62,445 bases of DNA from JBAXBF01 sp034429745 (GTDB lineage: Bacteria > Chloroflexota > Anaerolineae > Anaerolineales > DRKV01): contig DAOUFY010000094.1 of NCBI GenBank assembly GCA_034429745.1, forward strand, positions 1 to 62,445. The letters are read 5' to 3'. The position numbers were made by a program, and so were the translations under genes. Within the stretch, counting starts at the first letter, position 1. Every line of letters starts with the position of its first letter. A model generated the notes under the pieces. The model had not been told where the DNA came from. It made no database searches and was given only the letters and a program-made list of their open reading frames with translations. Of this stretch, positions 51,418 through 60,432 are shown piece by piece.

Positions 51418-52890
51418 TTACAGGCTAGATAAAAACTGTGCAATTTCCATACCCAAACCACTAATCTTCACAACTTTGCATCCGCGAGCCCTTAACCGCT
51501 CTACTTCCTCAAGCGGAAAATTCTGCTGATGATCCAAAATGATAACTCGCGCAGCCAAAGCAGCCTCATCTAAAGAAAAACCAACGGTGAGATTCTGCTT
51601 TTTAATAAATGGGTAAATAGGAGCAATATCAAACTCCATATTTCCTTGAGCATTCAAAGGGATCAGTAAATATGCTGCAATTGGATGAGTCTTTACTTCT
51701 CTTTCCTTTTCTATTGGAATGCTCATTTTGTCAATCTTCGGTTCAACCGTTTGCTTCACCTCTCGTTTAAAAGTTTGCTCCACTGGAGTATCCTGCACTT
51801 GAATTTCTACGTCAGGAACAGCGCTAACAATTTGCCTTCCGTGCTCCTCCTGCCATTGCCGCAAAAAGCCAATCAGCGGTGACGTTGTACCATCTGTTCG
51901 ATACCATAAGTGCAGCGGCGTTTGCAGCTCTTCACTTACTTCAAATGACACGGGATTATTGGGTTTGCTCGCTGCTCCCAGAACCCAAAAATTGCAAGCC
52001 AAAATATTTGCAGGCAGTTTTTCAAAAAATGGTGGTTCAACTTCATCATGCACCAACTTCACAATGGTAATTGTTCTTTGCAAATGTTCATCTTCTTTAA
52101 GTTCTCCAACTTTTTGCCCTTCCTTACTCGTTAAAGCTACAGCGCCCGGGCTTCCTGCCCCAAACAGCATTAAAGGCAATTCGACACCCAAAACTGCTTC
52201 ACAAATGGCTCGATACCAATCAAAGATATAAAAGCCTCTTTCATCTTGTTCGCCCTCTGGCGTAAAATAAGGTCTTGCCCTTACCCACCGCTCTGGCCCG
52301 CCAATCCCCCAAGTCAATTGGCGTTCTCCTGCGCCGGCATAAGCGCCAATGATCAATTTTTCCAACAAAGCATTCTTATTTTGCTTGAGAAGGGTTTGCA
52401 GTACCACCCGTAGAAATGCTGTATCCCAATAGTCTCCCCCAGGTTCCAGCGGAGAAAAAATTGGCTTCATTCCATGCATAATCGCCGCTTCAGCCAAAGG
52501 AACGAACCGTTCAATAAACCGCTGCACCAAATTGGACTGCATCCAATCCACCGCTTTCCATGCCGACCGCCGGTTTGGGCGGTCATAAAAGCTTACATAT
52601 TTCACTCCCCAATCCTGATAAGCTGCTAAAAGCGGACTCAGTTCTTCTGCTTTATACTCCTGCTCTAGGCTTAAGTTGAATTGAAGTATCGGCTCAATAC
52701 CTGCACCTATTATTCCCTTGAGAAAAGATTCAGGTATTGCCCGCGTGGCTTCTGCCTGCAACACAAGCCAAGATACGCCAAGGTTTCGCAATTCCGGAAG
52801 CCAAGCTCTTAAATCATTCTCACGATAATGGAGAGTATCAGCAAAATAATGCAATCCAAAGCGATTTTTAGGTGTCGTGGAAATAGCCAT
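51418..52890 (-). CDS. Hypothetical protein with a TIM-barrel-like N-terminal domain
   Basis: A 490-residue protein. Residues 1-340 read like an alpha/beta barrel related to glycoside hydrolases (RFGLHYFADTLHYRENDLR, VSWLVLQAEATRAIP, GVKYVSFYDRPNRRSAW, MKPIFSPLEPGGDYWD, KLIIGAYAGAG, FYIFDWYRA), but no catalytic Glu pair can be assigned with confidence. A Pro/Glu/Lys linker (about 365-410) joins it to a C-terminal segment (about 410-490) with a DQH or Rossmann-like look (VGFSLDEAALAARVIILDHQ). No signal peptide. It precedes ftsZ by 23 bases and so should be expressed with it. Confidence 0.55.
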   Translation of the reverse strand: MAISTTPKNRFGLHYFADTLHYRENDLRAWLPELRNLGVSWLVLQAEATRAIPESFLKGIIGAGIEPILQFNLSLEQEYKAEELSPLLAAYQDWGVKYVSFYDRPNRRSAWKAVDWMQSNLVQRFIERFVPLAEAAIMHGMKPIFSPLEPGGDYWDTAFLRVVLQTLLKQNKNALLEKLIIGAYAGAGERQLTWGIGGPERWVRARPYFTPEGEQDERGFYIFDWYRAICEAVLGVELPLMLFGAGSPGAVALTSKEGQKVGELKEDEHLQRTITIVKLVHDEVEPPFFEKLPANILACNFWVLGAASKPNNPVSFEVSEELQTPLHLWYRTDGTTSPLIGFLRQWQEEHGRQIVSAVPDVEIQVQDTPVEQTFKREVKQTVEPKIDKMSIPIEKEREVKTHPIAAYLLIPLNAQGNMEFDIAPIYPFIKKQNLTVGFSLDEAALAARVIILDHQQNFPLEEVERLRARGCKVVKISGLGMEIAQFLSSL

Positions 52891-53084
52891 AAGGGAAACA
52901 TCCTTTTCTTTATGAATGTCTTGTTATGCATGTTGCAAGAGGTATGCCACAGAAACAATGTTTTCCTCTCCATTTCATCTTTCCACCAATGGCTGAAAAA
53001 TTAAATGATTTAGAATTATCAAAATTGTATATTTTCATAATGAAATATTAACTCGCACTCCAAAAAAGAAAGCGATTCCACTGC

Positions 53085-53112
53085 TTTACTTTTGTTGCCC
53101 TTCTTGTATAAT
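53085..53112 (+). promoter_or_regulatory. Promoter of the glutamate synthase gene
   Basis: TTTACT (53085-53090), a 16-base spacer and a perfect TATAAT (53107-53112). Transcription should start near 53,119 and leave a leader of about 65 bases before ATG 53184. The remaining intergenic stretch from 52,891 shows no other signal. Confidence 0.6.
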
Positions 53113-53183
53113 AGGAAAACTCAACATTTGCTTTTGTATTTATATTATTGTTTTTCGTATTCATTTGTAAGTTTGGGTATAAA

Positions 53184-56100
53184 ATGGCGAATATTATTTC
53201 GAATATCAAACCAAATCATCCGTATGGCGAGGAGCAAGACGCGTGTGCAATTTACATGAGTGCTCGCAAGCAAGGGCAAAGCACTTTTGGCACGCTGAAG
53301 CGCGCTCTAAACGCTATGATTCACATGGGTCATCGGACCGGTTTTGTCAACGGTGAAGGAGACGGTGTAGGCGTTCAAACCGATATACCGCGCCGTTTGT
53401 GGAGTAAAAAACTTAGCCAAGCCGGCATCCGATCCCACTTGGCAATAACTCCTGGTTTTTGGGTTGGTCATCTTTTCATTCCGCGTGAGTTAGAGCTTAA
53501 CCTCATTCGCGATGATATATGTCGGGCATTTAACGAGGCAGGGTTAAATCTACTCATTGAGGGAACGGGTCATGTCCGTCCAGAAGCCCTTGGTCAAAAT
53601 GCACGCATTGCCCCACCCTATTTTTGGCAATGTGCCGGCTTCTGTGATTCCCCCGACCTTGAAAGGAGACTTTTTTGGGTTCAGCTAGCGCTTGAAGAAA
53701 AATATCCTATTCATTTCTTATCTTTGAGCTCCCATTCAGTTGTTTATAAAATACGTGGCTCTATTGAATCTCTCGTTCGCTATTATTTTGATCTCCAGGA
53801 TTACACATATGATACAGCTGTCGTTTTATGTCATGCCCGCTACTCAACAAACACCGTATCTAATTTTGAGCGTGCCCAGCCATTTGCCATTTTAGGTCAT
53901 AATGGCGAAATCAATACTATTCAGCGATTAAGAGTCGAAGCCAAACAAATTGGGGTAACTCTTCCCCGAGACGGTTCAGATTCCCAAGATGTCGATCGCC
54001 TTCTCCATACTCTATGCGTGGATTACGAGCTAAACCTTATTGAAGCTATGGAGATGGTTTTTCCACCCGTACCGAGTGAAATGAACAATTTTCCCCCTGA
54101 ATTAAAAGCAGCTTACACCCGCGTACGTCAATTTTTTGGACCCTATGCTCAAGGGCCGGCTGGAATTATAGCCCGTTACGGCAACATCATTGTTGCCAGT
54201 GTTGATGCATTAGGCTTGCGACCACTTTGGTTTGTTGACACTGAAAAAGAATATGTTTTTAGCTCCGAGCGTGGAGCAATACCTTTAGAAACCATGCTTA
54301 GTGATCCCCATCCTTTATCACCAGGTGAAAAAATGGCAGTAATGTTGCACCGCGGTGAAAATGCAGTGGTTCTGACCCACGCTCAAATACGCCAAATGGT
54401 TATGCAGCAAACGTTCCAGCGCGAATCGGCTCAATTAGCTGCCAGCTATTGGAGCGGTTGGCAATACAACAACAAAAGGTGGCAGTATTCTCATCATACC
54501 CAAGAGGCAAAGGTAGAAAATCCATCTCCTAATGAAGCAACAGATTTGCCCCCCATTAAAACTAATCTTATCTCATGGTTGGAGAGAGCCCGCGATATTG
54601 ATGTACCTTTGCTGGCTGCAAATGGCTGGAGCCGCGATCACCTCGAAGAAGCAAAATCACTTATTTCTCCTAATAAAGATGACCTTGTCAGCTCATTAGG
54701 TTATGATGGGCCTTTAGCAGCTTTAAACAAAGAACGTGTTAACATAGCTGATTACTTTAAGGAATCGGTAGCCGTTGTTACAAATCCAGCTATAGATCAT
54801 GCACGCGAGGAAGAAGCATTTTCTACCTCTTCGTTGCTAGGAGCATGCCCGCCCATCGGAAAAACTCCTCAAGAACAAGATCTTATTCTCACCCTAGAAA
54901 CGCCGATTTTGCTAGGTGGTCATCATGCTCTTGGAGACGCTGAACTTATGCGCAAGATTGCCCATTCTTTTGGTACATTTACCATAGAGGAAGTTATCAC
55001 CCTTTTTAATGATAAAGTCTCTTTCCTCACTCTCGGAGTACTTGACGAAGAAACTATTCCTCAAGCACTTAAAAGAATAACCAATGACGCTGTACATGCT
55101 GTTCTACATGGAGCTCAATGCCTCTTACTTGATGATCACGAAACTATGCTGAAAAATTATGGCTGGTTAGACGTGCACTTAGCCGTCTCCGCTATTGATG
55201 AAGCCTTGCGCAACTATAAAACCGAGGATAATTTACGTCGTCGCTGTGGTTTGATAGTACGCAGCGCAGCAATACGTAATTTGCATGATATTGCATTCCT
55301 TTGTGGTTTGGGTGCAGATGCTATCAATCCTTATGCTCTCATGGGTGTTTGTTTAAAAATCCATGAACCCGAAAGACCACCTTTAGCAGAGGATGAAAAA
55401 GAACTTATTTTGCGAAATCTAATTGATAATTTGACTAGCGGATTAGAAAAGGTTACGTCAACGATGGGCTGCCATGAGCTGCGTGGTTACGGTCGTGTGT
55501 TTTCTTCCATAGGCTTATCTCCCTCGGTGGCAGAAATATTTCAATGTCCTAATTTTTTTGGCAGTGAAACCGCAGGGTTGACTTGGGATAAACTGAAAGA
55601 GGATTCTGAGCAAAGGAAAGCTATTTTATCCAAAACTCAAGAAATAAAAAGGCTGCCGAGTTACCCACGCCTTTTACCGCATTTATGGAAAAAAGCCCAT
55701 GCATATGCTCGCGCTGAAATCGGCTACGGTGAATGGCAGCGTCATGTTGAACAAATAACCTCCGAAAGACCAGTGGCTTTGCGCCATATTATGGGTATAA
55801 AGCACATCACTGAGGTGATAGACCCTATGGACGTTGACATCTCTATCGGTGATTATGCTTTCCCGATCGTTATTGATGCTATGTCTTATGGCTCTCAAGG
55901 AGAAACTGCTTATAAAGCTTATGCACAAGCGGCATCCTTGTTGAATATCATCTGCATCAACGGCGAGGGAGGGGAAATTCCTGAAATGCTGGGGCGTTAT
56001 ACAAAAAACCGCGGCCAGCAAGTGGCTTCTGGTCGTTTTGGGGTAAATGTGAATTTTTTAAATTCCGCGTCTGTATTAGAAATAAAAATTGGTCAGGGAG

Positions 56101-57842
56101 CAAAACCCGGTGAAGGTGGTTTATTGCCAGGGTCAAAAGTTGCTCCAAAAGTCGCCCAAGCCCGCCATACCCCACCCTACGTAACTCTTATCTCGCCATC
56201 CAACAACCACGATTTATATTCTATTGAAGATTTAGCTCAACTTATCGAAGAACTTCGCTTAGTAAACCCTAAAGCCAAAATATCTGTTAAAGTGCCCATT
56301 GTTCCCAGTATCGGGGTAATTGCCGTTGGCATTGCAAAAGCTGGTGCAGATATCATCAACCTCAGCGGTTATGATGGTGGAACAGGAGCAGCGCGAAAGC
56401 ATGCTTTACAGTATGCCGGCTTGCCGGTAGAAATTGGCATCATACAAGCTCACCGAGCCCTCATTGAATCCGGCATACGCCATAAAGTTGAGCTATGGGC
56501 AAATGGGGGCATGCGCAGCGGAGAAGATGCTATTAAAATGATTTTGCTGGGCGCAAATAGGGTAGGCTTTGCAACACTGGCTATGTTTGCCATCGGCTGT
56601 ACCGCTTGCCGTCAATGCAACTTAGGTACTTGTGCCAAAGGCATTGCCACACAAGTTCAAACTCAAGAAGAAGCTCTTAGCCTTGGTATTCGCTCTTTTA
56701 AACCATTAATACTTGAAGAAGCTGTAAATCAGCTTGTACGTTTATTTCGTGGCGTAAGCCAGGAAATGCGTCAGCTCACAGCTCAGTTAGGCACCACTCG
56801 ATTGCAAGAATTGGTCGGACGAGCCGATTTACTGGAACAAAAGGCAATGAAAGAACACATTGATTTATCTCCCATTTTCGAAGCCGTACCTAACAAAGAA
56901 AAACCAGCTTGGGAGCCCGGCGTAGGCAGACTGCTCATTCGTCCTCGCAACAGCCTTACCAACGTCATTACAGATCTCATATTAGCAACCGCTCAGGAAA
57001 ATGAGCGCGAAGTAACCTACCAAGATACCGTTATGGCATATGATAGAGCTCTGGGAGCTAGACTAGCTGGCGAACTCATCCGCTCACCCCAAATAACCCA
57101 TCAAATAGATTGCCTTCACCTGCGATTCGGACCTTCTTCTGTAGCAGGCAATGGCTTTGCAGCATGGACGACCGATCAATTGGATATCCTGATCGAAGGG
57201 GGAGCCCAAGATGGAGCTGCTAAAGGGACAAGCGGCGGACGAGTGGCAATTATGAAAGGTCTCAATCATGAGGGTAAACGCATTGATGGCAGTGTCGGCA
57301 AATCCTTTGCTTATGGAGCACAAGCCGGCCTTCTCATTGTCCAAGGTAATACCGATACACGCGCCTGTGTACGCCTTTCCGGGGCTGAAGTTATTCTTGG
57401 TGGAGAAATCACGGAACCATTGCCAAATCCATCTTTTACCGAATCCGGCAATCGGAGCAGTCAAAGTGCCTATTCAAGTCTAGGGGAACGCGCCAACATC
57501 AAAGGCTTTGCCTGCGAGTATATGACTTCCGGTACGGTCGTTATTTTGGGTGATCCAGGTCCTTATGCCTTTGCCGGCATGACGGGTGGTGTCGTCTATC
57601 AAAAGCTCACTCCGCAAATGAACTTTGATAGACACGCTTTGCTTTTACGGTTGGCAAAAGGCGCTAAAGTAGAATTATTGCCCATAAACCATGAAGATAT
57701 TCCCATCTTGCAGCGTTTACTCAATGCATATATTATCGCTTTAGAACAAACCTACCAATACGAAGAGGCTGAACGTATTCGCGGTTATTGTGAAGAAGAT
57801 TTTCTGCTGAAAATGTTTATCAAAATAATCCCCAAAAGATGA
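53184..57842 (+). CDS. gltB: Glutamate synthase large (alpha) chain
   Basis: A 1,552-residue enzyme that makes glutamate from glutamine and 2-oxoglutarate. The glutaminase domain begins after a 20-residue propeptide, with the catalytic Cys in DACAIY (about residue 21). Next come the central domain, the FMN-binding synthase domain (SYGSQGETAYKAYAQAA, GEGGEIPEM, KPGEGGLLPGSK, SGYDGGTGAARKHA), the iron-sulfur motif CTACRQCNLGTCAKG, and the C-terminal beta-helix (GTSGGRVAIMKG). No GltD gene is adjacent. ATG 53184 is preferred to the in-frame TTG 53148. Confidence 0.93.
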   Translation: MANIISNIKPNHPYGEEQDACAIYMSARKQGQSTFGTLKRALNAMIHMGHRTGFVNGEGDGVGVQTDIPRRLWSKKLSQAGIRSHLAITPGFWVGHLFIPRELELNLIRDDICRAFNEAGLNLLIEGTGHVRPEALGQNARIAPPYFWQCAGFCDSPDLERRLFWVQLALEEKYPIHFLSLSSHSVVYKIRGSIESLVRYYFDLQDYTYDTAVVLCHARYSTNTVSNFERAQPFAILGHNGEINTIQRLRVEAKQIGVTLPRDGSDSQDVDRLLHTLCVDYELNLIEAMEMVFPPVPSEMNNFPPELKAAYTRVRQFFGPYAQGPAGIIARYGNIIVASVDALGLRPLWFVDTEKEYVFSSERGAIPLETMLSDPHPLSPGEKMAVMLHRGENAVVLTHAQIRQMVMQQTFQRESAQLAASYWSGWQYNNKRWQYSHHTQEAKVENPSPNEATDLPPIKTNLISWLERARDIDVPLLAANGWSRDHLEEAKSLISPNKDDLVSSLGYDGPLAALNKERVNIADYFKESVAVVTNPAIDHAREEEAFSTSSLLGACPPIGKTPQEQDLILTLETPILLGGHHALGDAELMRKIAHSFGTFTIEEVITLFNDKVSFLTLGVLDEETIPQALKRITNDAVHAVLHGAQCLLLDDHETMLKNYGWLDVHLAVSAIDEALRNYKTEDNLRRRCGLIVRSAAIRNLHDIAFLCGLGADAINPYALMGVCLKIHEPERPPLAEDEKELILRNLIDNLTSGLEKVTSTMGCHELRGYGRVFSSIGLSPSVAEIFQCPNFFGSETAGLTWDKLKEDSEQRKAILSKTQEIKRLPSYPRLLPHLWKKAHAYARAEIGYGEWQRHVEQITSERPVALRHIMGIKHITEVIDPMDVDISIGDYAFPIVIDAMSYGSQGETAYKAYAQAASLLNIICINGEGGEIPEMLGRYTKNRGQQVASGRFGVNVNFLNSASVLEIKIGQGAKPGEGGLLPGSKVAPKVAQARHTPPYVTLISPSNNHDLYSIEDLAQLIEELRLVNPKAKISVKVPIVPSIGVIAVGIAKAGADIINLSGYDGGTGAARKHALQYAGLPVEIGIIQAHRALIESGIRHKVELWANGGMRSGEDAIKMILLGANRVGFATLAMFAIGCTACRQCNLGTCAKGIATQVQTQEEALSLGIRSFKPLILEEAVNQLVRLFRGVSQEMRQLTAQLGTTRLQELVGRADLLEQKAMKEHIDLSPIFEAVPNKEKPAWEPGVGRLLIRPRNSLTNVITDLILATAQENEREVTYQDTVMAYDRALGARLAGELIRSPQITHQIDCLHLRFGPSSVAGNGFAAWTTDQLDILIEGGAQDGAAKGTSGGRVAIMKGLNHEGKRIDGSVGKSFAYGAQAGLLIVQGNTDTRACVRLSGAEVILGGEITEPLPNPSFTESGNRSSQSAYSSLGERANIKGFACEYMTSGTVVILGDPGPYAFAGMTGGVVYQKLTPQMNFDRHALLLRLAKGAKVELLPINHEDIPILQRLLNAYIIALEQTYQYEEAERIRGYCEEDFLLKMFIKIIPKR

Positions 57843-57880
57843 TGCTATAATTTCAATAAACACATCTTTTGGGAATTTTT
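57831..57880 (+). terminator. Intrinsic terminator overlapping the gltB stop
   Basis: CCCAAAAGATG (57831-57841) pairs with CATCTTTTGGG (57863-57873), followed by AATTTTT. The 5' arm includes the end of the gltB coding sequence and the first bases of its stop codon. Confidence 0.8.
57843..57851 (+). promoter_or_regulatory. Extended -10 promoter within the terminator loop
   Basis: TGCTATAAT, identical to the phage promoter at 5054, with TATAAT at 57846-57851 between the two arms of the gltB terminator. Transcription near 57,858 would make a short leader for the TTG-started gene at 57888 and would skip the 5' arm of the terminator. Confidence 0.6.
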
Positions 57881-57887
57881 ATCAGCG

Positions 57888-58604
57888 TTGAATTTCAATA
57901 CTGTTCTTGACACCCTTTCTTCGGGCAAGCTGCATTTTCTTGGCGAGCTCTTACGCGGTTCCAACTCCAGCTTTCTTGTTTTGATTGAAGCTCCAAATAC
58001 CGAACCAATAATGGCCGTCTATAAACCCGCAACTGGAGAAAACCCATTATGGGACTTCCCTCCCTATACTTTAGCCCACCGCGAAGTAGCTGCTTTCCTT
58101 GTAAGCCAAGCATTAGGCTGGGAACTCGTTCCCCCAACTGTGTATCGCTTAGATGCACCATTTGGTGAAGGATCACTGCAGCTCTTCATTCCTCATGACC
58201 CCCAACGCCACTATTTTAATCTGACCGAAAGCGAAAAAGCCATTCTGCCCAAAGTCGTCCTTTTCGATCTGCTCATTAATAATGCCGATCGTAAAGGAGG
58301 GCATTTCCTTATCGGGGAGGATGGTCATATTTGGTTAATTGACCATGGAATATGTTTTCATAAAGAATGGAAATTGCGTACTGTGGTGTGGGAATTAAGC
58401 GGGCAGCCTATTCCGATCTCTTTGCGCAAGGCAATAGGCAATTTGCTGCCCATGCTTGCTGAAAATTTAGGCGAACAGTTGCGTCTTCATCTTTCTGATG
58501 AAGAATTGCAAAGCCTCGCTCAACGGGCACGATGGATTCGCCGCCTGAAACGCTTTCCCTTTCCCCCAAAGCACACCATCTTTTACCCCTTCCCTTTGAT
58601 CTAG
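57888..58604 (+). CDS. SCO1664-like (PI3/4-kinase-like fold) protein
   Basis: A 238-residue protein with a kinase-like fold pattern: MAVYKPATGENPLWDFPPYTLAHREVAAF (Lys-binding and Glu regions, in pieces), LFDLLINNADRKGGHFLIGEDG (HRD/NADRK-like catalytic loop with Asn and Asp) and IWLIDHGICFH (metal-binding Asp). The family is known as SCO1664 in actinobacteria, where its substrate is unknown. The start is TTG 57888, without a Shine-Dalgarno sequence; no ATG lies before residue 42. It has its own promoter within the gltB terminator. Confidence 0.75.
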   Translation: MNFNTVLDTLSSGKLHFLGELLRGSNSSFLVLIEAPNTEPIMAVYKPATGENPLWDFPPYTLAHREVAAFLVSQALGWELVPPTVYRLDAPFGEGSLQLFIPHDPQRHYFNLTESEKAILPKVVLFDLLINNADRKGGHFLIGEDGHIWLIDHGICFHKEWKLRTVVWELSGQPIPISLRKAIGNLLPMLAENLGEQLRLHLSDEELQSLAQRARWIRRLKRFPFPPKHTIFYPFPLI

Positions 58605-58608
58605 AACG

Positions 58609-60426
58609 TCAGGCAATACCTATCCCACTCAGCAATGGTTCAACTTGTCGCTGCTTTTCTTGGCGGAATTGCTGTGTATATAAACGGTAGTAGGAACCGC
58701 CCTTGCGCAGCAGTTCTGCATGAGTTCCCATTTCGGTAATCTTTCCTTGTTCAATCACAACAATCCGATCAGCATGCTTGATTGTGGAAAGACGATGAGC
58801 AATAATCACATTCGTCCGTCCGCGTAGGATTTGTTCAATCCCCTTTTGAATCAATGCTTCTGTCAACGTATCCACCGCACTGGTAGCTTCATCCATAATG
58901 AAGATTTGCGGCTGAACGAGAATTGCCCGCGCTAAGCTGATGAGTTGCTTTTGCCCTACCGAGAGCAAATTTCCGCCTTCACCAACTTCTGTATCATAAC
59001 CTTTTTCCAGCCCAATAATAAAGTCATGCGCACCTGCTAAACGGGCTGCATGCTCGATCTCTTCATCCGTTGCATCTAATTTGCCGTACCGTATATTTTC
59101 GCGTATAGTACCAGAAAACAGATGAGGGGTTTGCAATACCACTCCAATGCGTGACTGAAGAGCATGTTGGGTTATTTTTCGATAATCTATGCCTCCAATT
59201 CGAATAGTGCCCTGCGTTGGTTCATAAAAGCGGCACAGCAAGTTGACAATAGTTGTCTTTCCGCCACCTGTCTCTCCGACTAAGGCGATGGTTTCACCGC
59301 GCCTAATGGTCAAAGTGAAATCTTCTAATACCGGTTCATCCTCATCATAAGCGAAACTCACATGATCAAATTCAATATCCCCTTCAATGCTCTCGCAGCT
59401 TATCGCCTCAGGCTGATCATTAATGTCTGCTTTCATGTCGATGAGAGAAAATATTCGTTCCGCAGATGCCAAAGCATGCTGCATTTCAGCATACACTCGC
59501 GATACTTCTTGAATAGGCCACATCATAAACACGATATAAGAAACAAAAGCTTGTATTCCACCAATCGAAAGCGACCCAATTTGTGCTTGATAACCTCCAT
59601 ACCAAATTACAGCTCCGACTGCTATAGCACTAATGATTTCCACCACCGGCAAAAATAAGGCTGAAAACCAAGCTGCCCGGTAACCGGCTTGACGCATTGC
59701 CTGCGTGTGTTGTTGGAATTCCGCTAAGTTTTCATCCTCTCGGCAAAGAGCCTTCACCGTTTTTACCCCGGTGATATTTTCATTATATGAAGCAGTAATT
59801 TTGGAATTGATCCGCCGAACACGTCGAAACTCACGTAGGATAAATTTTTGAAACTGCACCGCTACTAGAATAAGTATGGGTATGATGCACAAGATAATCA
59901 ATGTCAATCGCCAATGAATAAACAGCATAAAAATAACTGCGCTGAGGGTGTTGAAGAGCGCCCAGGTTGTGTCCAAAATGCCCCAAGAAATTAAATCAGC
60001 CACCCGATCCGAATCAGAAGTTACCCTGGAAACTAACCATCCTACAGGGTTACGGTTAAAAAACGAAAGGGAGAGTTCCTGAAGATGATTGAACATTTTT
60101 TGGCGCAAATCGTAACGAACGCGTTCCCCCAAAATACCAACCAAATAAATAAACCCAAATACGCAAACCGCTTGGACTAAAATAAATGTACCGTATGTAA
60201 GAACAATTTGCTTCAAAGCCTCTCGGTTTTTTCCAATAATGCCTTCGTCCATGATGCGTTTGCTCAGAAAGGTGAAGTACGAATCCAGCGCCGCCACTAT
60301 TGCAATCAACAACAGAAAACCGACCACCCATCGCCAATAGGGTTTTAATTGGGCAGCTAAGCGAAACAGTGTTTGTCTGCTAGGCTTTATCGTTACTTCC
60401 TCATCTTCATAAATAAATTCGTCCAT
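58609..60426 (-). CDS. ABC exporter subunit with catalytic Glu but degenerate signature
   Basis: A 605-residue half-transporter: six membrane segments (about 30-325) and an ATPase domain (about 360-590). Walker A is GETGGGKT, Walker B IFIMDEATS keeps the catalytic Glu, and the H-loop is IIAHR. The signature motif is LSVGQ in place of LSGGQ. This complements the partner gene, in which the signature is canonical and Walker B lacks the Glu. The paired subunits should form one active and one inactive ATP site, as in TM287/288 and BmrCD multidrug or lipid exporters. Separated from the upstream gene by 6 bases. Confidence 0.93.
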   Translation of the reverse strand: MDEFIYEDEEVTIKPSRQTLFRLAAQLKPYWRWVVGFLLLIAIVAALDSYFTFLSKRIMDEGIIGKNREALKQIVLTYGTFILVQAVCVFGFIYLVGILGERVRYDLRQKMFNHLQELSLSFFNRNPVGWLVSRVTSDSDRVADLISWGILDTTWALFNTLSAVIFMLFIHWRLTLIILCIIPILILVAVQFQKFILREFRRVRRINSKITASYNENITGVKTVKALCREDENLAEFQQHTQAMRQAGYRAAWFSALFLPVVEIISAIAVGAVIWYGGYQAQIGSLSIGGIQAFVSYIVFMMWPIQEVSRVYAEMQHALASAERIFSLIDMKADINDQPEAISCESIEGDIEFDHVSFAYDEDEPVLEDFTLTIRRGETIALVGETGGGKTTIVNLLCRFYEPTQGTIRIGGIDYRKITQHALQSRIGVVLQTPHLFSGTIRENIRYGKLDATDEEIEHAARLAGAHDFIIGLEKGYDTEVGEGGNLLSVGQKQLISLARAILVQPQIFIMDEATSAVDTLTEALIQKGIEQILRGRTNVIIAHRLSTIKHADRIVVIEQGKITEMGTHAELLRKGGSYYRLYTQQFRQEKQRQVEPLLSGIGIA

Positions 60427-60432
60427 AAATTG

